Assembly: GCA_900618425.1 (NCBI GenBank)
Contig: UZAN01040841.1
Coordinates: forward strand, 11,307 to 44,232
Length of the DNA stretch: 32,926 nucleotides
Direction: 5' to 3'
DNA from: Echinostoma caproni
Taxonomy: Eukaryota > Platyhelminthes > Trematoda > Plagiorchiida > Echinostomatidae
Below, one piece after another: positions 1 to 12,078 of the stretch. The notes under the pieces are model-generated. The model did not search any database. It saw only the letters and a program-made list of their open reading frames with translations, and had not been told where the DNA came from. The first letter of the stretch is position 1, and the number at the start of each line of letters is the position of its first letter. Made by a program: the position numbers and the translations under genes.

Positions 1-615
1 GATAAATTTGTGAGTGGGACGGGTGGATAAGTGCGAAAGGCACTAAGGGCGGAATAAAGAGGATGGAAAATATCAGATAAAATCTTGTTGGAGAATGTTT
101 TACAGGACTTGATATGATGTCACCACATACTGTACCAGATGTTCCCGTGGTATGAGACTACAAACTGAAAGAAATTTGAGGGATCGGGAAATGAGTTTGA
201 GGTCCTTGTTCAAAACACCAGGGAAGATAACGGGGGACCCATAAAGCCAGTAAGGCAAAACGCACGCAAAAGCAAAACGCTTTATGACATGGTTTGGAAT
301 GGAAAGTGATTTAAGACGTAAAACATAAAACGTGAGCCTCCTGACATTCAGAGAAACGTCATTAACGTGGTCAGACCAAGTGAGGTTACATAAGTGCATA
401 AGCACATAAGTACATAAAAAGAATTTATCAGTAAGACCACGCCTGGATATGCCTAACTCCCCACATACTGCAATGGCCAAATGGTTGGTGCGACCACTAG
501 ACCCCGCCCACAATCTGAAGGACACAGTCGGATTCGTCGAATGGATTAAAAACATAAACATTTCATCACAAACAATGAACTCTCTAGATGCGGCGTCCCA
601 ATTCACAAGCGTCAC
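1..615 (-). mobile_element. CR1-like LINE, C-terminal part of reverse transcriptase ORF, degenerate, cut by the window edge
   Basis: The minus strand is open from 615 to 100 (about 171 codons) and resembles the region downstream of the RT active site in fluke CR1-like non-LTR retrotransposons. Visible family-like stretches are YVLMHLCNLTWSDHV, then RFAFACVLPYWLYGSPVIFP. After a stop near 100-102 the same protein continues in another frame (KILSDIFHPLYSALSAF, about 85-35), so there is at least one frameshift. The element runs off the left edge and its 5' RT core is absent, which is usual for a 5'-truncated LINE. The clade is inferred from remembered family resemblance; a different CR1/jockey-type clade is possible. 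It abuts a plus-strand Penelope-like element near 605. Confidence 0.7.
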
Positions 616-2254
616 GCTTCTACAGATTATCGAGTTTCTATGCGAATTCCTATCAGCTAACGACTTTGGTTTACGAAAGTGATCACTCCGCTACCTCTGT
701 TGTGAAATTTCACAATCCGGCCACTCCTGAAAATATCAAAGCCGTCCAATCCGACGACATCATCCTCAATATCTGGATATAACCAGCTTTCCTGGAGTGA
801 AATGACTCCCACAATTTTGCATTGTTTATCTTGCACCAGATTCTGGACATCATCGAGTTTCTATGCGAATTCATTGTAGAGAACGACTTGAAAATCGGAA
901 TGCCCCTTCCAAGTTTGAAAATGCTTCCGCTTTGGTGCTTTTTTTGGCGTCCAGTTCATCTTCAGTGGTCGAATCTATCAAGAGACTAATCGTGTCGCAA
1001 TGGGATCTCCGCTGGGACCATTGTTGGCGAACGTATTCATGAGGAAATTCGAGAGTAAAATCTCACAGGGCACTATCCAAAAATTCACTGTGAATTGTCG
1101 ATCCGTGGACGATAGATTTTTTATAGCAAACCAAATAACCAATATCGAGTCTGTGCTGGAGACATTCAACGCAAATGACAACTCAATCAAATTCCTTACC
1201 GAGAAGGAGAATCAAAATCGAATCCCATTCTTTAATGTCCTGCTAATTTGAAACCCAGATGGAGCTATGCAAAGTGGAGAATACAGAAAACTAACATAGA
1301 CGGGACAATACATGAATTTTTAAAGCATCGTGCCATCGAAATAAAACAGAAAATTGGTGCGATGCTCACCTATGAGGGTGCGGAAAATTCGCTCTCTCAA
1401 TGTCCCAGCCGAAGAACTTCAACTAATCTACCTTCCCGAGGACGATCACCCAGATAGCTCCTAAATAAAAACATATAACGGAGATACCCCCGAAGATGGT
1501 AGTGCACAAAAAACCACTCTATTTGCAACTAACGTTGAAACATAATAACAGGGCTGAGTAGCCTACACGAAGGATCAGTTTAGCGTTGCGTCAAACGTTT
1601 GCAACAGCATAAATTTCACTACGTTCTCAGTAAAACGGTTCTATTTCAAAGATAAACTGCCAACTCAAGCCGCATTCATATGCCTTTATGCGTTCCCGTG
1701 CTCCTGTGGAGCGAGCTATATCGGTCAAACTACGAGGCGGTTATAAAAGGGAATACGCGAACACCACCCTGCTGTTTGAGACACGGTGAAACTAGGACGG
1801 CAAAAGGTGCTATATGCCAAGTTATACTGGAGACACGGCATGCTATCAATGTTGAGCAGGCTTTCCGCACCATTTACCACTCGCCATCATTTCAGCCAAA
1901 ACGACTTCGGGTTATAATTCTATGCACAGCCGATGTGTTAGCTATTCAAACATAGAATCCCCCGTATACGCAATCAAAAGCAGTTCGTTCGGACTCCAGC
2001 CTTGCCGTGGCCCCGGATGAAGAAACCCGAACCACACCCGAGGGAAGCACCAATGAACTAATCGAGATGAGCATCAGGCCAAAAAGTCTTAGCCGACATT
2101 CTGTACTTAGTCTGATGTGATCATAACCAGATCGACAAATCCAAATAACCCTATATAACTGTAAAAGCCAGATAATGAATTTATCCAAAACACATCTGCC
2201 TACCGGACTTTTTGCAATGTGGCAATGGGCATTTATCACTTACGATGCAGAATT
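606..2254 (+). mobile_element. Penelope-like element (RT plus GIY-YIG endonuclease), pseudogenised copy 1
   Basis: The RT core is visible at 1000-1250: MGSPLGPLLANVFM, then a mutated catalytic box read as SVDD (usually YVDD in this group), then a segment ending IPFFNVLL. In-frame TGA and TAG follow at about 1249 and 1306, the TAG probably replacing a Trp. The C-terminal GIY-YIG nuclease begins at about 1680 with CSCGASYIGQTTRRL, stops at TAA, and continues as IREHHPA and, in another frame, NVEQAFRTIYHSPSF. RT followed by GIY-YIG is the hallmark of Penelope-like elements. Several stops and frameshifts make it non-functional. A 21-bp segment at 629-649 recurs at 852-872, suggesting an internal partial duplication. 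The 3' limit is set only by where the similarity to the 4.4-kb copy ends. Confidence 0.8.
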
Positions 2255-4131
2255 AGGTTACATAAAATGCTGAAAGAAATCGATCGAGTGAGCAATTATA
2301 ATAAGTCATGCGTGCACGGTGACCAAATAGCCTAGCGAGGTTTGCAATGTTTCGTTCTTTTCTGATGTTCGATCAGTTTCGTTTTCCATTGATCGAGGCT
2401 CTTTGGAGGTTTGTATCAAACTTTAGTTTACGCACAGCCCAGGTTTCATGAGGTGTGTTCCGATTGAACATGCGGTCGACAGCGTTCAGAAGCAAACTGC
2501 GTTCGGAGGTGTCATTGGATCTGATAGAAGATTGTGAAGACCTGAGTGTCCCTTGTCTAGCACATGAGCATTGTTTGAACATTTAAAGAGTTTGGTTGAT
2601 TTGGCGGAGATAGGTAGTTTCAAAAGATATGTAGGTTATTTCATTTTTATCTCATGGCATTTATGGCGTACTGGTTATTGGGTGACAGTTTTATATTATT
2701 CCTGAAGAGACTAACTGGCAGAGCTGAGAAATGTGCGTGAAGCTGAAATTTGAACGATTGTCAGATCCAATCAATTAATATCATTTATCCCACAACACTA
2801 CTCATAAGTAACTGTGAGTAAAATGCAAGGTACAATTTACACTCCAGATCATTTATAGATTCATCTGGATTATCAGCATTTACTATGCCTGACCATACAT
2901 AGGATTCATTCAGGCCATTCAAATACGAGGACCTAATCTAACTCTATTTTAAATCCAAATAACTGCATTACCGCAGTTTCAAATGCGATCGCCACATAGC
3001 ATCAAACGCAACGGCCATTTTGCTTATCCAGAGAATCTCTGTTTTTAACACTGATCGCTTTTAAAAGATGTTCTCAATGTTTTAAATTCAATTAATAGTC
3101 TGCCACATATCTTGAAACCTTTGACTGTGTTCTGTATATTCGTTCTCCTGTATTTCTCATATATCCTACGCGACTAACTGTAATACACATATCAGTAGGA
3201 AACCAAATTCATCCGTTGGTGATCCATCAAAATTGTTACAAATACGGATGATCAACAATAAATAATGCAGCAAAATGATAAAATCATTCGAGCAGTTCTG
3301 TTCAAATAACATTGTTCTTGATAGACACTCATTGTTGCGCACTTTAATAATATGACCATATATACCATTCATGTTTGTGTTGTCCTCTGTTGAAAGTCAA
3401 TAGGTTTCTTGTAGCTCCTTACACATAAGTGTTTCTCAGATGTCACCATTACCATTAAATGTATTGAATTTATCAAAAAGAAAGGGATCCTCCTTGAGTC
3501 AAATAGTAATTTGCTCACCCAGTTATTCGTTCTGTGAGTAACTTTGTTGAATAAGACCAAACCATATAGGTATTGCGACAAGTTATTTTGCTAAACATCG
3601 ACAAGCTCATTGCCTAGTCGATTATTTGTATCATGCAAATGAAATACTGTGATTCAGAGACAAAATATAGTTGTCGAAAAAAAATAGAATTACTCTCCCA
3701 CAAAATCTAACCTTTGGCATCGTTTACCTGGGCTCTTATTTGACTAATTCGTACAGGAGAGAGGATTATATGGAAAGAAATTTAATACGAAGATCATGCA
3801 GACATAACATTTTTATTTGATTTACGTGTATTTTCAGACATTTCAAGTTATGGTATTGAGCGACAAACTGAAATATTTTCATTGACTTGAATAGCGGGAA
3901 AATAAACATGAAGACTAAATTAGCAACACATGTCTATATTTTTTGCCTATGCGTGTGTGTCCATTTTTATGGAATCGAAGAACTGATTGTGTTTTCGCGG
4001 ACTCAAAACAAGGAGATCACGACCGCGCGTATGTTCGTTCATGTAGCATCTAAGCTAACTGCCCTGACAGATTTTCCTTAGAAATCACAGGAATTATCCT
4101 TGTCTTAGAAGCTCAATCGGTGGATTCCGGA
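2255..4131. other. Intergenic stretch without recognisable genes
   Basis: Only short chance-length frames occur here. A 69-codon minus-strand frame at 2373-2582 and a short plus-strand frame starting at 3908 that resembles a signal peptide were examined. Neither has a family match I recognise, a TATA box, splice sites or a poly(A) signal in a convincing arrangement. Confidence 0.5.
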
Positions 4132-4149
4132 ATATATATATATATATAT
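4132..4149. repeat. (AT)n microsatellite
   Basis: Nine AT dinucleotides in a row, lying immediately before the second Penelope-like sequence begins. Confidence 0.9.
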
Positions 4150-4923
4150 CCAAACGACCTGTAGTTCATAGGGCTCTATTTCCAACTACCGTTCAAAGAT
4201 CATATCATAGTTCAGTGGCCTACATGGTGCATCAATCAAGCGTTGCGTCAAATATTTTCACAGGCCTAACTGAATTTCACGACGCCCTCAGTAATACGGA
4301 CCAAAGGTAATCTGCCCCCTCAACTAGGCGTCCACTTACTCCTCTTACTTCTCGCTCCACTTACTCCTCCATTTATCCCTCGAGCTACATTTGCCAAACT
4401 ACGAGGCGGTTATAAAAGGGAATACGCGAACACCACCCTGCTGTTTGAGACACGGTGAAACTAGGACGGCAAAAGGTGCTATATGCCAAGTTATACTGGA
4501 GACACGGCATGCTATCAATGTTGAGCAGGCTTTCCGCACCATTTACCACTCGCCATCATTTCAGCCAAAACGACTTCGGGTTATAATTCTATGCACAGCC
4601 GATGTGTTAGCTATTCAAACATAGAATCCCCCGTATACGCAATCAAAAGCAGTTCGTTCGGACTCCAGCCTTGCCGTGGCCCCGGATGAAGAAACCCGAA
4701 CCACACCCGAGGGAAGCACCAATGAACTAATCGAGATGAGCATCAGGCCAAAAAGTCTTAGCCGACATTCTGTACTTAGTCTGATGTGATCATAACCAGA
4801 TCGACAAATCCAAATAACCCTATATAACTGTAAAAGCCAGATAATGAATTTATCCAAAACACATCTGCCTACCGGACTTTTTGCAATGTGGCAATGGGCA
4901 TTTATCACTTACGATGCAGAATT
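4150..4923 (+). mobile_element. Penelope-like element 3' end, copy 2 (ends at a single N)
   Basis: 4190-4394 is similar to, but clearly diverged from, 1550-1725 of copy 1: both contain GCCTACA, AGCGTTGCGTCAAA and a CTCAGTAA block. From 4395 to 4923 the sequence becomes identical, by eye, to 1726-2254 over 529 bp at a constant offset of 2669 with no indels. It encodes the broken GIY-YIG C-terminus with the same stops as copy 1. The switch from diverged to identical is abrupt and the copy ends exactly at an N, which points to repeat collapse or gap filling rather than independent evolution. Confidence 0.75.
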
Positions 4924-4924
4924 N
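4924..4924. other. Single-N assembly join between two identical repeat copies
   Basis: The base is N. The sequence on its right restarts inside the same repeat that ends on its left, so it marks an unresolved contig join rather than an ambiguous base call. Confidence 0.8.
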
Positions 4925-5400
4925 CGCGAACACCACCCTGCTGTTTGAGACACGGTGAAACTAGGACGGCAAAAGGTGCTATATGCCAAGTTATACTGGA
5001 GACACGGCATGCTATCAATGTTGAGCAGGCTTTCCGCACCATTTACCACTCGCCATCATTTCAGCCAAAACGACTTCGGGTTATAATTCTATGCACAGCC
5101 GATGTGTTAGCTATTCAAACATAGAATCCCCCGTATACGCAATCAAAAGCAGTTCGTTCGGACTCCAGCCTTGCCGTGGCCCCGGATGAAGAAACCCGAA
5201 CCACACCCGAGGGAAGCACCAATGAACTAATCGAGATGAGCATCAGGCCAAAAAGTCTTAGCCGACATTCTGTACTTAGTCTGATGTGATCATAACCAGA
5301 TCGACAAATCCAAATAACCCTATATAACTGTAAAAGCCAGATAATGAATTTATCCAAAACACATCTGCCTACCGGACTTTTTGCAATGTGACAATGGGAA
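4925..5400 (+). mobile_element. Penelope-like element 3' end, copy 3
   Basis: 4925-5390 is identical, by eye, to 1756-2221 and to 4425-4890. After 5390 it diverges (GACAATGGGAATATT against GGCAATGGGCATTTA). It carries the same disabled GIY-YIG C-terminal frame. It is probably the true right end of the diverged element that starts near 4150, with the middle replaced by a consensus of copy 1. Confidence 0.75.
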
Positions 5401-8400
5401 TATTTCATATACCTAACTGTTCAGCACCCGTGAGTGAACGTTATAGTTTGCCATTCAGTTCTACTGTTAACTGAATCCAGTGTTTATAGGTCCTTTTGCA
5501 TTCAAATGTATCAGTTTTGTACTTTACTCATAATAATAATTCTAATATGAATCTAATATGAAAACCAGTAAGTGGGGAAAAGTTTTACAATGTAGTGTCG
5601 AAAAGTGTTAATGCATTAATAGGCGTTAATTACTGTACTATTGACTAATATAGAGGTATGTTACGGAATGATGCTGTTTCTTTATTCGGACGTACTTCCA
5701 GCTGGATGTAGAATTGTGGAGCCCGTTTATAGGATGCGTCACATTTTTTGTGACTTCATGATGCCCATAGTGTTGTCATATCGATAAACCTGTCATATGC
5801 GTCAAGATGCTCCAGCAATGATAAAATATCTCGACGACTTTCTATGGGATGTAGAGAGAAAACTGGAAAATCTTGTATTATAGAAACCTCGAAGGATAGA
5901 AGAGAAGCATAACCGCTTTAGAAAAATATAAGTGATCATACTTTAAAGGAAAATATCGTGAGAAACGTGTAGTTTCATGAGCATTTGAGCATAGAACTTC
6001 AGATTCATCAAGCATTCTCAATTACCGCGGCTCCGGTTAGTGTGGTTCGAGCCTCCGTGTTCAAAACATGTGAAACCAGTTATCTACTCTCTCACCCCTT
6101 CTTCATTTCAGTCCATAAATCTCTCGCATACGTGCGAGAACGATAGACTAATCATGTAGTCCAATACAGATGACCTGCACAACCATGCTGTCAATACGCA
6201 AAAACATGAGAATAAATAAACGCTGACTAATGTTTGCTGTACAATCCAGTAATGTAAATACGAAGGGGGCTGGACGCCGAACAGTCATTTATGATACACT
6301 GATTGTGTTCAGTAAACCCGCAGCTCAACTTAATACACTGATTATAGTTAACCACCCCTTTGGTTTGTACACGATAGTTTCGCATTGCGATCCAACATAT
6401 GCAGGTACATGCACTGGTGTAAGTACAATATAGTAGATACGATTCCGATGTTTGAAGCTATTGAACAGGCAACCCTCGTCATGTATGTTCAAAATGATCA
6501 TCCTCTGTGATTGAATTCAAATTGCAAAATCTCGGCACCTCTGCATTCACGTCGCTTGCTCCGGTTGGTTGTCTTGAGCGTGTGTGCACTTGAATTCCCG
6601 ATCATATCTGTCCGCGTGAAGGCACAACATGAAAATGAATCAGCTTTTGAATGAATAATGATGTTAAACCCGAATATTTTTTTTAAAAATGTATCGTGCA
6701 ATCTACTGCATTGTACCGCACAACCGGTATTAGTCATACAATTCTTCTGTGATCTGTATGATATCTGGGATACTATTTGATTCACGGAATAACTTATTAC
6801 AGAATACAGTCTTATGCGATTTCCCCAAATCGCGTTAAGCACTAAAAAGCTGCCCACCTTTGGTTTTACCACAAAAGTACAGCTCGGACCAAGTGGTTTA
6901 GTCTAATGGAAAGTTACGTGGTTTGAACCTTAGTTGGTTTAGTGTTGCAGACTGTTTGTTGCAATGATCAAAATGAAATACACTGTTACCAGAGCTTTTC
7001 ATCAGTATACCTAATATGTGAAGACTGTATGTGTAAGATAAATGTCCTAACGAAACGCATAAGTCGAATAAAGATTATGTTTTTTTACCTCTTTTGAACA
7101 TCGGGTGAAATAGGCCTGATCGGTATAATTCGTGAAAAATCGTTGGATGGAATAAATCCCGACACTACGCTGAAGATCTCAAATCAGCTGAGGCTGAATT
7201 TTTTGCACATAAAGTTGGCAGCTCCAGGAGCAGACAAAAGTTTGTTACATTTTTGGGTTTGATGAAGTTGAATGGAAATAGAGGATAGGGATAAATATGA
7301 ATGCCAATGCGTGTTATTGCTTGGAATCGTACCGTCCAGTCCAATGGAAAGAAGCTTCGCTCACCAAGGTTTTTTATATTCCATTCAGTACAGGATGTTC
7401 AATCCGAAACATTGAAACTTATTCTAATATTATTGTTTCACTTTTTTCAAAATAGTTTGTGCATCGAAAACGTTGATTTAAACATTCGTTGATCGTTTTC
7501 TGCAGCAGCTTAGCAAATAAAGTAGTCCTTGTAATTTCAACACGTGTCTTGACCCTATGAGTTTGATCGCTAATCTTATCGTTATGAATCCGACTCTGCC
7601 GCAAACGTTTGGTAAATCCTGCAATGACAAAGATCCACATGCGAACTATATCTGATTTTCATCTTCCAACATTTAGGCCCATGGGAACTTTTGATTTTGG
7701 AAATAAAATCCTAGCTAATTTGTTTGTAATTACATTCAACTATTGTATACTTTATTTCTGATGAGTTTAGGGACTAAAGCAAACAAAAGGTGTACACTTT
7801 GTCTTCTTGTTTTGCATAGTAAATCTTATCCTCGATCGATGAGTGTATTCTAGAATTATGATGCACGGTACCGGATATGAGCTATCAGATATTGAGTTTA
7901 CAAGGCTAATTTTATCTAATCCTCTCTAAAATCAATCTGTACCCGTCCGCTCTAACGGTTTGAAATTTAGGTCTGCAGTTTGAATAGGCTACCCAGAAGT
8001 TAACAGTCAAATAAGCCATGGTCCAGGCTATTGAATTTCACGAAGGAGCCATCTAGTGGAATGCAATGAATAGGACGTACCAGTGAATGGTTCAAATAAT
8101 ACGCTAAGGACAGTATTCCTCTGGACGGCGTCTTGTCTTTCTTGTCATTAACTACGGTCTGTGAACAGCATTTGGGCTATGGGAAAGCGGAATTATCATA
8201 TGATTATCTCGAAAACTGAACCTTCAGTGCACCTAACGGCGAATCGGCTCCCAAATTTTCAGTTCCCGTGTCTTTCAATATTATAACCAAAATGTACCAC
8301 ACATACTGCGAGGAGACTTCAACTTGATGTGGTGTGATGGCTTTTACACAGGATGGCCCTCATCAAGGCAAAAAACTTATCATGCTTCAAATGTTAGGGG

Positions 8401-8849
8401 AAAGAGGTCAGACAAAACTTCTGGTCTCCTGGTCCTCTGGTTGGATGTTTGACTTCAAACGGCGTCTTTTTCGGCAAAATAGTGAAAGAATAATTGGTGC
8501 AAAAAGATGGGCCTCAGCTTCGTTTTATCAGCTGTTTTTCGGTTAGATTCTCTTTAAAACCAAGGTCTTCGGAATAAAACCGCAACAGATCTCCTGCTTA
8601 GTGGTGGTCAACCTATCTGTATCCATCCATCAAACTTCAGTGCATAAATAAAGTATAAAAACTTCCATATTCCATCGACTGCCTAGATATCCTGACCTTG
8701 GTTTACTTTATCTCCAGTGTTCAACCCGCCTTCTTTTCCCTTATTTCAAGCCATAAATGCTCCTTGGTCAACTTACTTGTAGCTTGCAAATATTCCTGCA
8801 AAATAGCACTTTAAGTAGTGCACCATCAAATACATTTTAGGTCTTGATG
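5401..8849. other. Long stretch without supported genes
   Basis: No coherent coding region is seen. Noted remnants are an internal pol III B-box-like GGTTCGAGCC at 6044-6053, a tRNA-like piece at 6888-6932 (listed separately), and the sequence R-G-D-F-N at 8309-8323. That last motif resembles the GDFN motif of LINE endonucleases and could be a small relic of another element. The frames at 6498-6872 (minus) and 8334-8546 (plus) have no recognised family. Confidence 0.45.
6888..6932 (+). repeat. tRNA-like SINE remnant (A- and B-box-like motifs)
   Basis: AAGTGGTTTAGTCTAATGG (6891-6909) resembles a pol III A-box region, and GGTTTGAACC (6920-6929) matches the B-box consensus apart from one transition. 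The spacing is too short for a tRNA and no cloverleaf closes, so a degraded tRNA-derived SINE head is the best reading. The short motifs could be chance. Confidence 0.3.
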
Positions 8850-11725
8850 TTTCGTCAATCAATGTGCCAACTCTGATGCAGTTGGGTTCATCAACTTGTA
8901 TGGCATACATATGGCATACGTTTTGTGGATCAATGCACGCTGCATATCTGAGACACGAATCTAATATCCTAGTACTAAAATCCCCATAAGTGCACAGAAT
9001 CTGCCCTAAGTGTACTTCCTCCACACATCAGGCGACGCAAAATCCCGTTTAGTAAGTCAGCACAGAGTAGATATTGTACTCAATAATGGGGCCGAAACCT
9101 CACTTAACCAGCGGATCACAGTCAACCGTTGTTTATGTGTAATGCAGTTCCACGGGTCAATCGGTATTCGGAAGGGAAGAAAAATTTAAGGACTTTTGTT
9201 CATCCTCTCAGCATATGCACCGACCGAGTGAAGTTCTGATGTACAAAAGATGATTTCCACTACAAACTCAGTCTGTTAAGCCAAAGTTTCAAAGTAATTG
9301 GACCGGTTGATGATCTTAACATGCAGATTGGAATGCTGAGCGTACCGGATGCTTGCTTGGGAGGGTCCTTAGAGAATTCATAACCTTGATGAACTTCTCC
9401 AGTTTTACGCCTGATACCGTTTCTTCTTGTTGATTAAAAACGTCCGAGATACCTATCGACAGACGGTAACTTGGCGACAGGATTCAACGGGTAAGCCGGT
9501 TCAAACTGATCAGTACAAAAATGGATTGAATTTGATCGCAGGTTAGTTATGATGTATTTCCCATTCAGACGCCATCAAAATCCATCAGTGTTTGTCCGAC
9601 TCAGCCGTTTATGCTCGCCACGAGACAAGCTACGGGTGCTACGGCGTGCTGGTGTGGATAATCAATGAGATCAGATTAGTCAAGTAGTGCACTCTGTATG
9701 GAACGCCTTTTGTAGATCTGAGCTTGAAGACCATCCAAAGTGTTCTATACCTCCAGAGTCAGATATCCTGATGGAGAAGAAATGAAAATTCCCGACCGCG
9801 ATGATAAGAACAGGGTAGGTGGCATTTACAGCATCGGCTCACAATGAGCCTCAAGAAAGGCCGTAATAGCTGGTGGGGAAAAACGATTCCGTGAAAAAGA
9901 AGTGACCAGAGAATCAGAAGATAGTCAAAACTGTTCTATTTGATAGGTAACACCGCTTTCGGTAAACCCTAGTCATTGACATGATATGAGATGAAACTCG
10001 CCAATTCATTCATTATAGGGGACAACGGCACAACCACTGGGCTTATCATTTCGGTAAACAGTTCAGTTGACCTGGCGCTGACCAGATTCAGTTGCAGCTT
10101 AAGCACCGTGGGCAGTTTCATTTGAACCTCGCACAGGAGCAGAAGGAAGGTTTTACAATCAAGTTATGAAGAGAGGCAAAGCAGCAGGACGTGATCGGTT
10201 TTCTTCCACTCTTCGCAAGATGGGAGGTGCTAAACTCTTTGCCACTTTCACTGACACACCGCCTGATACCTGGTTCGAAGAGTGTACCCCATCTCCCAGC
10301 GTTAAATCCCTTATAGTTCCAATTTAAAGTAGGGATCTTGCAATGAGTGTGCAAACCAACGTAGGATAATTTTGATTCTAATCATCACCAAAGTGTTAGC
10401 CTCTAGCATTTTGTGATGTCTGACCACTTCAATTGAGACTGATGTCCATGAAAAGCATGTCTTCAGTAGGTGGATTTACCGATAAGATTTTCACTTCGCG
10501 CCAGGTCCACGAGTTATGCCAAACATATCGCCCACAAATGATCGTAGTGTTGCTTAATTTAACAAGAGCCTTCGACGCATTTGACCATTAAGAGCTAATG
10601 GGTTCATTTCTTCGCAAAGAAGTGCCACAGACGTAAACCTATTGTGATTACTGTACTTGCATACTTCCGGAAGTATGAAAGTGCAAGCATACGGTGAACG
10701 ACGCACTTCGTTTAAAATCGGCAGCAATGGTTGCCAAGTTTCCTATTCCCCCATTCCTGTTCATATTCGAGACGAAATAATACGGGACATACTAAGTGAT
10801 TTACAAAAGTTTGATATTTAACGGTGGGCTGGAGAAAGGTTGTGTACTTGAAAGTGCGTTGACTATATCATCATTCTGTTTTACCGTATATTGGATGGGG
10901 CTAAGTGAAGTTGGCAGATTGATAAACTCCATTCCTTTCGGTATTCACCTTGTACATTCAAATTGCTTCACCTACTTCAGCTTTCTAACTTGGAAATAAG
11001 GAATTACCTATGATTGGGTATCCTCCTAATTGAGCAGTTTGGTAATCGGCGACGGGAGGGCAGTAAAAGAGATGACTGAGATTATTTCCAGGGCTTGAAT
11101 AGCTTAGACTAGACAGAAAAACCTTTGGCGTCGATGTGATGTTTCACTGAAGTTCCAAGGTCGAGTTTATTGTATCATCGTTTAGTCAGTTCTGACTTGC
11201 AGTTGTGAAACCTTGAAGCTGTGAACAAAACAGATACCTCGATGTTTGCATTGTTTGGCGCAGTTAGGTCAGAGTTAGCTAGTTAACAACCTAGAGGTAA
11301 GTTATCGTATGCTTTGGGAATGCATTGAGGAAAATGTCGCTGTCATATTGAATTTAGAGTGACGGGCTTCGACAGTTAGGATACCATGTTTGCATGCATG
11401 ACTTCAATCTGACGCAGTCTAACGCGCCTTATCTGATTGCTGCTCCGAGTTGGAGAAAACCACATGGAGGCCAGCATAGGATGTGGAAAAGAGGCGCGAA
11501 GAAATGTATAGTGTGAATACCAGCATACTTAAAGTATTTGTGTGTATAATCAAAGTGTGTCCGGTGTGTTGATCACCAAGGTTCGCTTTATTTCTCCTTT
11601 CATCGAAATTGGCCTAATCCTTACATTACACATTTTCACTTACCTTATGTGCATTTTGAGTATGGCAGCAATCGGTGAAATTGATTTGGCTGCATTTTGC
11701 TGAACGATGATNACGATGATATCTA
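8850..11725 (+). mobile_element. RTE/SR2-like LINE, nearly full-length but heavily mutated
   Basis: Fragments of endonuclease and reverse transcriptase occur in the correct order on the plus strand. Endonuclease: CISETRI (8941-8961), YFLHTSGD (9013-9036), LSAYAPT (9205-9225), VDDLNMQIG (9306-9332, family form GDFNAQ.G) and the TWR..STG.P region near 9468. RT: a K-R-G-K-A-A-G block near 10165, a mutated catalytic box DYIIIL (10861-10878, family YADD), and NLWRRCDVSLKFQGRVYC (11120-11173). A C-terminal W-R-K-P-H-G-G-Q-H block follows near 11450. The 3' end is a short UTR and an ACGATGATG-type tail at 11706-11725, interrupted by an N at 11712. Stops and frameshifts are dense, so it is an old dead copy. 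Its 3' end lies about 310 bp upstream of the TATA box of the first cysteine-rich gene. Confidence 0.8.
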
Positions 11726-12032
11726 TGATGAACCCTCGAGTTTGCATCAAAACAAGGCAGAACTTGCAGATCACTAAAGCTTCAAAAACTGTTATTCATT
11801 CGCATTCAACTAAACACGCTTTAACATCAATGGTCTATGAGTCAGACCAGTGCTACGCTAGGCTTCTCTGAAAACGAATCTTGATAATCAGAGAAAGCTG
11901 CTTATCACGGATTTTTTCAGCCCATCATCGATTGCCCATTTTCACATGAGATCTGACAATCTCCTGCGGTTTGATTGATGGCAACCAAATCTTGAGCGTG
12001 TGGGTGTGTGTTAACAGTGTCCGTCCGAATGG

Positions 12033-12040
12033 TATAAAAG
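12033..12040 (+). promoter_or_regulatory. TATA box of the first cysteine-rich gene
   Basis: TATAAAAG lies 46 bp upstream of the start codon, which predicts transcription start near 12063 and a leader of roughly 15-20 nt. The same octamer occurs at the equivalent place in the paralogue (23427-23434). Confidence 0.7.
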
Positions 12041-12078
12041 TGCAGCCTAGTCAACCTGAAACAACGCCGATTTAAATA

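Noticed and set aside
1946..2239. 97-codon minus-strand frame repeated at 4615-4908 and 5115-5408
   Set aside because: It is an antisense shadow of the Penelope-like 3' region and repeats because that region repeats.
3908..4081. Short frame with a signal-peptide-like start (MKTKLATHVYIFCLCVCVHF)
   Set aside because: There is no TATA box, splice site, poly(A) signal or paralogue; hydrophobic runs arise easily in AT-rich DNA.
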